A stretch of 64,000 nucleotides of DNA, from assembly GCA_900169975.1 (NCBI GenBank), contig LT827119.1, positions 62,001-126,000 on the forward strand, read 5' to 3'. Under the pieces are notes generated by a model that was not told where the DNA came from, made no database searches, and saw only the letters and a list, made by a program, of their open reading frames with translations. The position numbers were made by a program, and so were the translations under genes. Origin of the DNA: Pseudoflavonifractor sp. Marseille-P3106 (lineage in GTDB: Bacteria; Bacillota; Clostridia; Oscillospirales; Oscillospiraceae). Shown here in pieces: positions 35,797 through 44,656 of the stretch (position 1 is its first letter; each line of letters starts with the position of its first letter).

Positions 35797-36693
35797 ATGC
35801 TGGAACGACGGACTGATCTGGCGCTGGAGGCCAGAGAACTGCGGGCGGGGGCCTCTGACCTGCCTGGAGTGTCCAGTGAGGAGGGACGGGCGGAAGCCTT
35901 TCCCCTCACCACTGTGCGGGTGACCAGCCAGGCCGGAGCCCGGGCGCTGGGAAAGCCCCAGGGCACCTACCACACCTTGGATCTGACCGGGCTGGGGCGT
36001 CGGGAGCAGAAGGCCTTCCCCCGGGCGGTGAAGGCCCTGGCAGGGCTCCTCTCCCCCCTGATCGCGGGAGAGCGCAGCGACTGCGTTTTGGTGGTGGGGC
36101 TGGGCAACCGGGCCATGACTCCGGACGCCGTGGGGCCGAAAGCGGCCGACCGGACCCTGGTGACCCGGCATCTGGTGACCATGGCGCCCAGTCAGTTCGG
36201 CTCCTTCCGGCCGGTGGCGGTGCTGGCGGCGGGCGTGCTGGGCACCACCGGAGTGGAGAGCGGGGAGATCGTAAAGGCAGTGGCCGATCAGATCAGGCCC
36301 AAAGCCATTGTGGCGGTGGACGCTCTGGCCGCCCGGCGGCTGGAGCGTCTGTGCACCACCGTGCAGGTTTCAGACACGGGGATTTCCCCGGGCTCCGGCG
36401 TGGGGAACCACCGGTTTTCTCTGGATCGGGAGAGCATGGGCGTGCCGGTGATCGCGGTGGGGGTCCCCACGGTGGTGGACGGGGCCACCCTGGCCGCCGA
36501 CCTTCTGGAGGAGGCCGGACGGGACGGCTTTGACCCGGCGGCGCTGGCCAAGGGCTCCGGCGCCACTCTGATGGTTTCCCCCAGAGACATCGACCAGCGG
36601 GTGGAGGATATGGCCAAGGTCATCGGCTACGGGGTGAGCCTCGCCCTTCAGCCCGAACTGAGCCTGGAGGATCTGGAGATGCTGGTGGAGTGA
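35797..36693 (+). CDS. gpr: Germination protease GPR
   Basis: A 298-residue aspartic-type protease that degrades small acid-soluble spore proteins during germination. Typical segments are RTDLALEARELRAGASDLPG (the propeptide and start of the mature enzyme), VVGLGNRAMTPDAVGPKAAD, SDTGISPGSGVGNHR and MVSPRDIDQRVEDMAKVIGY. Length is slightly short but in range. AAGGAGG precedes the ATG at 35797. It is divergent from rpsT, a common gene order. It proves that the host lineage makes endospores. Confidence 0.96.
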   Translation: MLERRTDLALEARELRAGASDLPGVSSEEGRAEAFPLTTVRVTSQAGARALGKPQGTYHTLDLTGLGRREQKAFPRAVKALAGLLSPLIAGERSDCVLVVGLGNRAMTPDAVGPKAADRTLVTRHLVTMAPSQFGSFRPVAVLAAGVLGTTGVESGEIVKAVADQIRPKAIVAVDALAARRLERLCTTVQVSDTGISPGSGVGNHRFSLDRESMGVPVIAVGVPTVVDGATLAADLLEEAGRDGFDPAALAKGSGATLMVSPRDIDQRVEDMAKVIGYGVSLALQPELSLEDLEMLVE

Positions 36694-36702
36694 CGGCATA
36701 AA

Positions 36703-36734
36703 AAAGAGACGGGAGCAGCTGCTCCCGTCTCTTT
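36703..36734. terminator. Bidirectional terminator between gpr and the M23 peptidase gene
   Basis: A perfect palindrome (AAAGAGACGGGAGCAG and complement) with A/T runs on both sides, placed between two converging genes. Confidence 0.9.
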
Positions 36735-36744
36735 GGACGCAAAT

Positions 36745-38304
36745 TCAGGGAAGATAATTGTAGGGATTGACCGTAGTGCCGTTCACCTTGACCTGGAAGT
36801 GGCAGTGGTTGCCGGTGGAGCGGCCGGTGGAGCCCACCCGGGCGATGGTCTGGCCCTGATAGACCCGGTCCCCCGCCTTGACATTCAGGCTGGAGCAGTG
36901 GGCGTAAATGGTCTGGATCCCGTTTTCGTGGTCGATGACCACATATTTTCCGTAGCTCCAATAGCTGCCGCTGCCGGTGCCCGCGTAGATCACCCTGCCG
37001 CCGTCGGAGGCGGCGATGGGGGCGCCGTAGGAGCCGGTGATGTCCAGTCCGGTGTGGAAGCTGTACGAGCCGAAGATGGAGCGGTAGCCGTAGCCGGAGG
37101 TGATGCGTCCATAAATGGGCCATTTCAGATTTCCGGTGGCCATGGTGCGGGGCCGCTCCTTGGTACCCACCGCCACCACCTGGGGCACAGGCTGGGCGAG
37201 CACGGAGGTGGAGTTGATGACTCTGGACTGCTCCACGCCGTTGAGGTAGGTCACATTTGCGCTGTAGGTGGCAAGACCGTCCACCCCGGCGGTGAGGATC
37301 TTGGTGTCGCCCTGATACATGGAGCTGTCAGGCACCTCTTCCACGGTAAAGGGCACCGGGCCGTCATAGGTCAGGGCATCCACCGTCTGCACGGACAGGA
37401 AGGGCACAGCCTGGCTGAGGGTGAGGGTCTGCCCCACCATCAGGCGGTTGACATCCACGCCCGGGTTCAGGGCCTGAAGCTCCGACATGAGCATCCCGTG
37501 GCTGTTGGCGATCCCGGAGAAGGTCTCCCCCGCCTGCACGGTGTAATCTACCCGCTCCATGCTGTTGGCGGTGAGCGCCGCGCGCATGGATTCCACGTCC
37601 TTGAGCGCGCTGGTGGAGGTGTACTCCTTGGATACCACCACCGGCTGGACGAATTCCGCGGAGATGGTGTTGGCGTTGACATAGGGGGCCTTGATGGAGG
37701 CCAGCAGCTCATCCAGAGCGGCCGGGTCGTCGGCCGCGCCGATGAGCTCGCCGTTCACCGTCAGCACTGAGGTCTTCATCACCTCGCCGATCTGGTCGAA
37801 CAGGTAAGTCTCCACCTGGGTGACGGGGATGCGCTCCTCCCGCTGGCTGAGCGCGAACTGATAGGACACGTCCTGCTCCAAGGTGTAGGAATGGCCCAAA
37901 ATGCTGCCGGCCCGGGCCTCCACCCGGTCAATGGCGGCCTCTACCGACTGGCGGCTCTGCACCAATCCCAGCTCCACACCGTCCACCGACACCTCATAGC
38001 TGGGCCCGTAGAGGCTCCCCAGCACCGCCGCGGAGGCCACGGACAGGGCGGCCACCACATAGATGAGCGGATCCAGGGGAGAACGGCGCTCCCAGAGGTC
38101 GTGGTGCGAGAGGGAGCGAAGGCCCGCCTGAATGTCCTGCCAGGAAGGAATGCGAAACCGGGCCGCACCCCCGGCTGCGGCCGAAAGGGGTCCGCGAGAG
38201 TGCTCTGGATCAAGCAGGATCTCATCCACGGGAATAACCTTCTTTCTGTCCGGAGTCAAATCGTTTTTGAAGTCTCTCCGTCGATTATTACGAGGGGGAA
38301 ACAA
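36745..38304 (-). CDS. M23-family metallopeptidase with LysM and G5 domains
   Basis: A 519-residue membrane-anchored cell-wall enzyme. Residues 1-75 are cytoplasmic; one transmembrane helix is near 80-100 (LIYVVAALSVASAAVLGSLY). Next comes a LysM domain (YTVQAGETFSGIANSHGMLM, about 230-275), a G5-type domain (about 280-365), and the C-terminal lysostaphin-like M23 peptidase with zinc ligands in FHTGLDI (HxxxD) and HCHFQVK (HxH). It probably cleaves peptidoglycan cross-bridges during growth or spore formation. Start and length are plausible; the gene is preceded by a gene-free region. Confidence 0.9.
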   Translation of the reverse strand: MFPPRNNRRRDFKNDLTPDRKKVIPVDEILLDPEHSRGPLSAAAGGAARFRIPSWQDIQAGLRSLSHHDLWERRSPLDPLIYVVAALSVASAAVLGSLYGPSYEVSVDGVELGLVQSRQSVEAAIDRVEARAGSILGHSYTLEQDVSYQFALSQREERIPVTQVETYLFDQIGEVMKTSVLTVNGELIGAADDPAALDELLASIKAPYVNANTISAEFVQPVVVSKEYTSTSALKDVESMRAALTANSMERVDYTVQAGETFSGIANSHGMLMSELQALNPGVDVNRLMVGQTLTLSQAVPFLSVQTVDALTYDGPVPFTVEEVPDSSMYQGDTKILTAGVDGLATYSANVTYLNGVEQSRVINSTSVLAQPVPQVVAVGTKERPRTMATGNLKWPIYGRITSGYGYRSIFGSYSFHTGLDITGSYGAPIAASDGGRVIYAGTGSGSYWSYGKYVVIDHENGIQTIYAHCSSLNVKAGDRVYQGQTIARVGSTGRSTGNHCHFQVKVNGTTVNPYNYLP

Positions 38305-38716
38305 AAAATTACAAATGGTTACAACTGTGTATCATACACGTTTTTGGCAAACTCGTCAAGAGGCTTTGGCTTTTTCAGCATATTATCTTCCATATATTGG
38401 GCATTTTCGATATGTTGTGGAGGGCAAACTTCAAAAGTCCAAGATGCGGGCGGGGAGTTGACACCGGGGTGTGGGGACTAACCAGGACGCTGCCCTGAAG
38501 GGATGGGCCTTATAAAAACTGAACCGGCATGACCGATCGGGCACACCGGTCTATTTATAAAACAGCTGCGCAGGAACGCAATAGGTACAGACCTTGACCG
38601 GAACACAGTGACGTAAAACAGCCCCGACGGATCCAGTCGGGGCTGCTGCTTCGAAGCGTGCGCGATACAGGGAAAAATCCATGGATGGGGGGCATTCTTG
38701 TTGCCGGGGGAGAAGG
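38305..38716. other. Gene-free region with one minus-strand terminator
   Basis: No supported gene. At 38619-38645 there is a hairpin (CAGCCCCGAC/GTCGGGGCTG) followed by TTTT on the minus strand, which would end transcription of the small gene at 38717-39013. The 5' end of the peptidase gene must have its promoter near 38305-38400; TGTATCATACA at about 38328-38338 is a short palindrome there. Confidence 0.5.
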
Positions 38717-39013
38717 TTAAGGACGAAACGTTTCATCCCGACGCAAAAAGGATCGGATGAGCACCGCAAGGCATGGATCGATTCCCTCGTAATCAAACCC
38801 GATGAATTCCACTTCCGCCCGATAAATATCACGGCAGTTATAGCCTGCGAGATAGAATAGGCCCCACTGGGTATCCCTTGGCGTGAAGCTTGCCCCGTAC
38901 AGTCCGCCGGTATAGGGGGATGAAGAAATATCAGCTTCAATGGTTCGGTATTTTCCGTTCAGCCCTTTGACGAGATGAATGATTCCGTGGACGTTTTCGG
39001 AATTGTCGGCCAT
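38717..39013 (-). CDS. Small protein of unknown function, possibly degraded
   Basis: An open frame of 98 residues (MADNSENVHGIIHLVKGLNG at the start, ETFRP at the end) with a terminator behind it. The ATG lacks a good ribosome site at normal distance. A GGGAGGAAGG sequence at about 39075-39085 precedes a different open frame (IPGVRLSADIEALEEEG) that overlaps the start, so the gene may be frameshifted or the true start missed. I recognise no family. Confidence 0.4.
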   Translation of the reverse strand: MADNSENVHGIIHLVKGLNGKYRTIEADISSSPYTGGLYGASFTPRDTQWGLFYLAGYNCRDIYRAEVEFIGFDYEGIDPCLAVLIRSFLRRDETFRP

Positions 39014-39207
39014 ATGGCGATCCGGACGATGATTCCTTCTTCCTCAAGCGCTTCGATGTCAGCCGAAAGCCTTACACCAGGAATCCTTCCTCCCACAACT
39101 TTTATGATTGACCCAAATTTTATAAGGAGTGTATCATACGAGGCTCTTTGAATCTGCGTTTGGTTCCGCAGGTACCTTCATAAGGGGATCTTGCCGCAGA
39201 ACAAAAA

Positions 39208-39243
39208 TAAGCGGTACCCGGCCCCAAAGCCAGGTACCGCTTA
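39208..39243. terminator. Terminator after pta
   Basis: An 11-bp stem TAAGCGGTACC/GGTACCGCTTA with a 14-base loop, downstream of pta on the minus strand, followed by TTTTTG. Confidence 0.75.
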
Positions 39244-39288
39244 TCTTCTTGTTGATGAGCCTATTCTGAAAATGCGGGGGACGAAAAC

Positions 39289-40275
39289 TCAGCTCAGCGC
39301 GGCGGTGATGATCGCCATGGAATAGACCTCCTGGGCGTTGCAGCCGCGGGAGAGGTCATTCACAGGGGCGTTCAGGCCCAGCAGGATGGGGCCGTAAGCG
39401 TCAAAGGAACCCAGGCGCTGGGCGATCTTGTAGCCGATGTTGCCGGCGTTGATGTCGGGGAAAATAAAGGTGTTGGCGTGGCCGGCCACCTTGGAGTCAG
39501 GGCACTTGGTGTGGGCCACGGCGGGAGAGACGGCGGCGTCGAACTGCAGCTCGCCGTCCACGTCGAAATCGGGGCTGGTGGCCATCAGCTTTTCATAGGC
39601 GTGGCGCATCTTGTCCACATCCTCGCCGGAGCCGGAGCCGTGAGTGGAGTAGGACAGGAAGGCCACCTTGGGGTCGATCCCGAAGACCCGGCCGCAGTGG
39701 GCCACTTCGGTGGCGATCTCCACCAGCTCGTCCTCATTGGGCTTGATGTTGATGGCGCAGTCGCCCATGGCCAGCACGTCGTTGCCGCCGGTGGCGGAGG
39801 GACGGACCAGAATGAAGCAGGAGGAGACGATCTTGCTGCCCGGCTTGGTCTTGATCAGCTGCAGGGCGGGACGGACGGTGTCGGCGGTGGAATAGGTGGC
39901 GCCGCCCAGCAGGCAGTCGGCCTCGCCCATCTTCACCAGCATGGTGCCGAAGTAGTTGGCCTGGCGCAGCATCTTGCGGCAGTCGTCGGCGGTCAGCTTG
40001 CCCTTGCGCAGCTCCACCATTTCGGCCACCATCTCGTCCATTTTCTCGTAGGTGTCCGGATCGATGATGCGGGCGCCGCGAATGTTGTAGCCGGCCTCTT
40101 CGGCGGCGGCCTTCACTGCGTCCTCATTGCCCACCAGGATGGGAGTCAGCCAGGTTCCGGCCAGCAGGCGGGCGCTGGCTTCCAGGATACGGGCATCAGT
40201 GCCCTCAGTCAGCACGATGGTCTTGGGCGACTTCTTCAGCCGCTCGATCATCGCGCCAAATCCAAAACTTTCCAT
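39289..40275 (-). CDS. pta: Phosphate acetyltransferase
   Basis: A 328-residue short-form Pta that interconverts acetyl-CoA and acetyl phosphate, giving ATP with acetate kinase during fermentation. The start MESFGFGAMIERLKKSPKTI lies behind GGAGGG. Family features include VLTEGTDARILEAS, LLGGATYSTADTVRPALQLI, and the C-terminal FPDINAGNIGYKIAQRLG. No ackA is adjacent, unlike many relatives. An in-frame upstream extension to 40320 is AT-rich and unlikely. Confidence 0.95.
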   Translation of the reverse strand: MESFGFGAMIERLKKSPKTIVLTEGTDARILEASARLLAGTWLTPILVGNEDAVKAAAEEAGYNIRGARIIDPDTYEKMDEMVAEMVELRKGKLTADDCRKMLRQANYFGTMLVKMGEADCLLGGATYSTADTVRPALQLIKTKPGSKIVSSCFILVRPSATGGNDVLAMGDCAINIKPNEDELVEIATEVAHCGRVFGIDPKVAFLSYSTHGSGSGEDVDKMRHAYEKLMATSPDFDVDGELQFDAAVSPAVAHTKCPDSKVAGHANTFIFPDINAGNIGYKIAQRLGSFDAYGPILLGLNAPVNDLSRGCNAQEVYSMAIITAALS

Positions 40276-40392
40276 ATATGCTACCCTCCAAAAAATATCT
40301 TGATACGCAAGCATCAACATTGTTCCATATTATACACCCAGCCACTGAGAAAACTCAACGGTGCAAAACATATTTTTTCAGAAAATTTTCGC

Positions 40393-40421
40393 TTTACATG
40401 ATGTATTGTTTTGTCTATACT
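40393..40421 (+). promoter_or_regulatory. Sigma-A-like promoter of the HTH regulator
   Basis: TTTACA at 40393-40398, 17-base spacer, TATACT at 40416-40421, 31 bases before the start codon. Confidence 0.7.
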
Positions 40422-40452
40422 ATACTTATTGTTTTTAAATGGAGTGTGTGTT

Positions 40453-41166
40453 ATGGAAACCGCCAATGACTTTGCCCGTTCACTCTCCCTGCTGCGGCGG
40501 GAGAAGGGCGTCAGCCAGCGCGCCGCCGCCAAGGAGCTGGGGATCAGCCAGGCGCTGCTCTCCCACTATGAAAACGGCGTGCGGGAACCGGGGCTGGCCT
40601 TTGTCCGAAAAGCCTGTGATTACTACCGGGTCTCTGCCGACTTTCTGCTGGGCCGGACCCTGAGCCGGGACGGCACCACCATCGGGGCCGAGGAACTCTA
40701 CGATTATTCCGCGGAAAAGGACAACGTCCTCCACGGGAGCATTATGGCCACGCTGAACAAAAAGCTGCTGGTCAACTCGGTGGGGGTGCTCTTCGACCTG
40801 CTGGGCAAGACCGGCTGTAAGGGGGCCATCCAGGCCGCCTTCCAATATCTCTCCGCCGCCGTCTATCAGCTTTTCCGGTACCTCTACCGCACCCCGGGCA
40901 GACAGAGCGAGGACTTTTTCGCCGTGACCGCCTCCCACTTCGCCGTGGGCTGTGCCGGGGCCGATATGACATACTCCGAGGCCGATTATGTGGACGCGCT
41001 GGCCGAGCAGCTCCGGGAGAACGGCGCGGAGTCCTTCCCCCCCATGAACAACGACGCCTTGGCCGAGGCCTATCCCGGGACCTACCAGTCCCTGCTCCAA
41101 ATCGTCCATGCCACCGGGGAACGGATCAACTACAATCTGGGGAACCGGTGGAAGGGGAAAAAGTAA
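40453..41166 (+). CDS. XRE-type transcriptional regulator with C-terminal helical domain
   Basis: A 237-residue regulator. The N-terminal HTH covers about residues 7-65 (SLLRREKGVSQRAAAKELGI then SQALLSHYENGVREPGL). The remainder (about 75-237) is an alpha-helical domain of unknown ligand with KLLVNSVGVLFDLLGKTG. Regulators of this form are frequent in Oscillospiraceae. It is divergent from pta and 53 bases before lepA, so it could regulate either; no evidence decides. Confidence 0.8.
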   Translation: METANDFARSLSLLRREKGVSQRAAAKELGISQALLSHYENGVREPGLAFVRKACDYYRVSADFLLGRTLSRDGTTIGAEELYDYSAEKDNVLHGSIMATLNKKLLVNSVGVLFDLLGKTGCKGAIQAAFQYLSAAVYQLFRYLYRTPGRQSEDFFAVTASHFAVGCAGADMTYSEADYVDALAEQLRENGAESFPPMNNDALAEAYPGTYQSLLQIVHATGERINYNLGNRWKGKK

Positions 41167-41219
41167 ACGCCGCCGTCCCGTTTTAAATTTTGGCGCTCCG
41201 CGCCTGAGAGGGAGAACAT

Positions 41220-43031
41220 ATGACAGACCAATCCAAAATTCGCAACTTCTCCATTATTGCCCACATCGACCACGGAAAATCCACCCTGTCCGACCGGCTC
41301 ATCGAGGCCTGCGGCGCAGTGGAGCAGCGGGAGATGGAATCCCAGCTTCTGGACAACATGGATCTGGAGCGGGAGCGGGGCATCACCATCAAGGCCCGGG
41401 CGGTGAAGCTCAACTACAGGGCCCTGGATGGGGAGACCTACGAGCTCAACCTCATCGACACCCCGGGCCACGTGGACTTCAACTACGAAGTCAGCCGCTC
41501 TCTGGCCGCCTGCGAGGGGGCGGTGCTGGTGGTGGACGCCGCCCAGGGCATCGAGGCCCAGACCCTGGCCAACACCTATCTGGCCATGGAGCATGACCTG
41601 GAGATCCGCCCGGTGGTGAACAAGATCGATCTGCCCGCCGCCGAGCCCGCACGGGTAAAAAAGGAGATCGAGGACGTCATCGGCCTGGAGGCACAGGACG
41701 CCCCCGAGATCTCCGCCAAGATGGGCATCAACATCCAGGCGGTGCTGGAGGACGTGGTCACCCACGTCCCCGCCCCTGTGGGAGATCCCGCCGCGCCCCT
41801 GAAGGCCCTTATTTTCGACAGCCAGTACGACCCCTACCGGGGCGTCGTGGTCTACTTCCGGGTGGTGGAGGGCACCGTCAAAACCGGCATGCCTATCCGC
41901 ATGATGGCATCCGGCGCGGAATATGAGGTCATCGAGTGCGGGCACCTTCTGCCCCTGGGCATGGAACCCTGCGGGGAGCTCATCGCGGGGGAGGTGGGCT
42001 ATTTCACCGCCTCCATCAAAAATGTGAAGGACACCCGTGTGGGCGACACCGTCACGGGCGCCGAGCGCCCGGCGGCCGAGGCCCTGCCCGGCTACCGGCC
42101 CGCCCAGGCCATGGTCTACTGCGGCATCTACACGGAGGACGGCTCCAAGTTCCCCGACCTGCGGGACGCCCTGGAGAAGCTTCAGCTCAACGACGCCTCC
42201 CTCTCCTTCGAGCCCGAGTCCTCCGCCGCCCTGGGCTTCGGCTTCCGGTGCGGCTTTTTGGGGATGCTCCACATGGAGATCATCCAGGAGCGGCTGGAGC
42301 GGGAGTTCGACCTGGACCTCATCACCACCCTCCCCTCGGTCATCTACAAGATCACAAAAACCGACGGCAAGGTGGTCATGGTGGACAATCCCCACAACTA
42401 CCCCGACCCCGGCGCCATCGCCGAGGCCGAGGAGCCCTATGCCAAGGTGTCCATCATCGCGCCTCCGGATTATGTGGGCAATATCATGCCCCTCTGCCAG
42501 GACCGGCGGGGCGAGTTCAAGGACATGCAGTATCTGGACACCAACCTGGTGGAGATCCACTACTCCATGCCCCTGGGCGAGATCATCTACGACTTTTTCG
42601 ACACCCTCAAGGCCCGCACCAAGGGCTACGCCTCCCTGGACTACGAGCTGGAGAGCTACCGCCCCAGCGAGCTGGTGAAGGTGGACCTGCTCCTCAACGG
42701 CGACCAGGTGGACGCCCTGAGCTTCATCGCCCACCGGGAGAAGGCCTACGCCCGGGCGAGAAGGCTGTGCGAGAAGCTCAAGGACAACATTCCCCGCCAG
42801 CTCTTCGAGGTGCCCGTCCAGGCCGCCATCGGCGGAAAGGTCATCGCCCGGGAGACCATCCGGGCCATGCGCAAGGACGTGCTGGCCAAGTGCTACGGCG
42901 GAGACATCACCCGGAAGAAGAAGCTGCTGGAAAAGCAGAAAGAGGGCAAAAAGAAGATGCGCTCCCTGGGCAGTGTGCAGATCCCCACCGAGGCGTTTAT
43001 GGCGGTGCTCAAGCTGGACGAGGAGAACTGA
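41220..43031 (+). CDS. lepA: Elongation factor 4 (LepA)
   Basis: A 603-residue translational GTPase. The G1 motif is AHIDHGKST (about residues 15-23), G3 is DTPGHVDF, and G4 NKIDLPAA. The EF-G-like domains and the LepA-specific C-terminal domain with the RRRCEKLKDN-like segment ([20 protein letters not shown]) complete it. Length is standard. The protein acts on ribosomes under stress conditions. GAGGGAG precedes the ATG. Confidence 0.97.
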   Translation: MTDQSKIRNFSIIAHIDHGKSTLSDRLIEACGAVEQREMESQLLDNMDLERERGITIKARAVKLNYRALDGETYELNLIDTPGHVDFNYEVSRSLAACEGAVLVVDAAQGIEAQTLANTYLAMEHDLEIRPVVNKIDLPAAEPARVKKEIEDVIGLEAQDAPEISAKMGINIQAVLEDVVTHVPAPVGDPAAPLKALIFDSQYDPYRGVVVYFRVVEGTVKTGMPIRMMASGAEYEVIECGHLLPLGMEPCGELIAGEVGYFTASIKNVKDTRVGDTVTGAERPAAEALPGYRPAQAMVYCGIYTEDGSKFPDLRDALEKLQLNDASLSFEPESSAALGFGFRCGFLGMLHMEIIQERLEREFDLDLITTLPSVIYKITKTDGKVVMVDNPHNYPDPGAIAEAEEPYAKVSIIAPPDYVGNIMPLCQDRRGEFKDMQYLDTNLVEIHYSMPLGEIIYDFFDTLKARTKGYASLDYELESYRPSELVKVDLLLNGDQVDALSFIAHREKAYARARRLCEKLKDNIPRQLFEVPVQAAIGGKVIARETIRAMRKDVLAKCYGGDITRKKKLLEKQKEGKKKMRSLGSVQIPTEAFMAVLKLDEEN

Positions 43032-43304
43032 GACGGGGAGATTCCGTTTGGGGGGAACGTGATTGTTCCTCCTGCGTGTGTGCTCAGAAAGACCATTCTT
43101 TTCTCTGAGAAAGGAATGGCCTCTCGAACTGCGCACCCACAAGATTGCAATCACACAGCAGCCAAGCAGCACGTCCCAAAGACCCACTCCCCCGCCCATC
43201 CCCGTCAGGATAAAAAAGTGGTAGCCGAAACGTCCTCTTTGGGTTATAATAGGGTATAAGATACAGACTGGCGCTGTGTGTCCGCCGGTCCAGGAGGGAT
43301 TCCT
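43032..43304. other. Gap between lepA and darA with one hairpin
   Basis: No gene is supported. An imperfect inverted repeat at about 43089-43122 (GACCATTC and GAATGGCC) may end lepA transcription. TATAAT at 43245-43250 could be the -10 box for darA, but the -35 region is poor. Confidence 0.45.
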
Positions 43305-43628
43305 ATGAAACTGATCCTTGCCATCATCAACCACGACGACGCGGGGGCCGTGACCCAGAGCCTCACCAAAAAGGGCTTCTCCTCCACCAAGCTGGCCACC
43401 ACCGGCGGCTTTCTCATGGCCGGGAACGTCACCATTCTGGTGGGCGTTGACGAGGAGAAGGTCCAGACCGTCATCGACATCATCAAGGAGCACTCCCACT
43501 CCCGCAAGCAGATGATCCCCACCACCACCGAGATGAGCTACGGCTACTATCCCAGTATGCCGGTGGAGGTCACTGTGGGCGGCGCCACCATCTTTGTGGT
43601 GGACATCGAGCGCTTCGAGCGGGTCTGA
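43305..43628 (+). CDS. darA: Cyclic-di-AMP-binding PII-like protein DarA (PstA)
   Basis: A 107-residue trimeric PII-like signal protein. The start MKLILAIINHDDAGAVTQSL is diagnostic for DarA, and the G-rich loop TTGGFLMAGNVTILVGV and the C-terminal EVTVGGATIFVVDIERFE match the family. In other Firmicutes it binds cyclic di-AMP; the downstream target is unknown. It sits one base upstream of holB, an arrangement common in Firmicutes. Confidence 0.93.
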   Translation: MKLILAIINHDDAGAVTQSLTKKGFSSTKLATTGGFLMAGNVTILVGVDEEKVQTVIDIIKEHSHSRKQMIPTTTEMSYGYYPSMPVEVTVGGATIFVVDIERFERV

Positions 43629-43629
43629 C

Positions 43630-44616
43630 ATGCGGCTGGACGCCCTGGCAGGCAACGAGGCCCTCAAGCGTCAGCTCTCCGCCCAGGAGGCGGGCCGGGG
43701 GCTCTCCCATGCCTATCTCATCAGCGGAAGCGCCGGGTCGGGGAAGCGCACTCTGGCCCGGCTGCTCGCCGCTGCCTTTGTGTGCTCGGGCTCCGGCGCG
43801 GTTCCCTGCGGGGCCTGCCCCGGGTGCCGGAAGGTGCTGGGGGGCATCCACCCCGATGTGATCACCATCGGGGACGACGGAAAGGGGATCACCGTGGCCC
43901 AGAGCCGGCAGATCCGTGCCGACGCCTATGTGCGGCCCAACGAGGCGCCCCGGAAGGTGTATATCATCCAAAACGCCCAGACCATGAACGCCAGCGCCCA
44001 GAACGCGCTGCTCAAGCTGCTGGAGGAGGGACCGGCCTATGCGGCCTTCCTCCTCCTCACCGACAATCCCGCCGCCCTGCTGCCCACCGTCCGTTCCCGA
44101 TGTGAGGGCCTTGCCCTCTCGCCGGTGCCGAGGGCGGAGGCCGAGGCGTGGCTGATCCGGCGTTTTCCCGGGAAAGAGCCGGAGGAGATCCGGAACGCGG
44201 CCGCCGGGTGCGGCGGGCTTTTGGGCCGGGCGGTGGAACGTCTGGAGGGGGCCCAGGGAGACGGCGCGGCCGCCGAGGCGGCCCGCATCCTCGTTGCTCT
44301 CCTGGCCAAGGGGGACGAGCTTGCCCTGGCCGCCTACTGCGTGTCTCTGGAAAAGTGGGACCGGGAAGCGCTGGCCGCACTGCTGGATCACTCGGTGGCC
44401 CTGCTGCGGGATGCACTGGCGTTCCAGGCGGGGGCCGGACAGAACGTGGGCCCGGAGGAGCGTGAGACGGCCCGGCAGGCCGCGGAGCTGTCCCGAAAGA
44501 CGCTGCTGGAGAGCGCCGGGGTGCTGGAGGCTCTGCGGGACGCGGCAGAGTTCCATGTGGGAGCCGGACATCTGTGCGGTGCGCTGTCCGCCGGACTGGG
44601 ACAGGCAGGCGGGTGA
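43630..44616 (+). CDS. holB: DNA polymerase III subunit delta'
   Basis: A 328-residue clamp-loader subunit of the AAA+ fold. It starts MRLDALAGNEALKRQLSAQE. The P-loop-like SGSAGSGKRTLA is present, followed by a zinc module with four cysteines in CSGSGAVPCGACPGCRKVL. The IQNAQTMNASAQNALLKLLE segment is the sensor region typical of delta'. It loads the sliding clamp with DnaX and HolA. It follows darA and precedes ricT, as in Bacillus (holB-yaaT). Confidence 0.93.
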   Translation: MRLDALAGNEALKRQLSAQEAGRGLSHAYLISGSAGSGKRTLARLLAAAFVCSGSGAVPCGACPGCRKVLGGIHPDVITIGDDGKGITVAQSRQIRADAYVRPNEAPRKVYIIQNAQTMNASAQNALLKLLEEGPAYAAFLLLTDNPAALLPTVRSRCEGLALSPVPRAEAEAWLIRRFPGKEPEEIRNAAAGCGGLLGRAVERLEGAQGDGAAAEAARILVALLAKGDELALAAYCVSLEKWDREALAALLDHSVALLRDALAFQAGAGQNVGPEERETARQAAELSRKTLLESAGVLEALRDAAEFHVGAGHLCGALSAGLGQAGG

Positions 44617-44656
44617 GCGGCGCGGCGCGCTTTTTCATTTGAGTAGGAGGTTCCAC

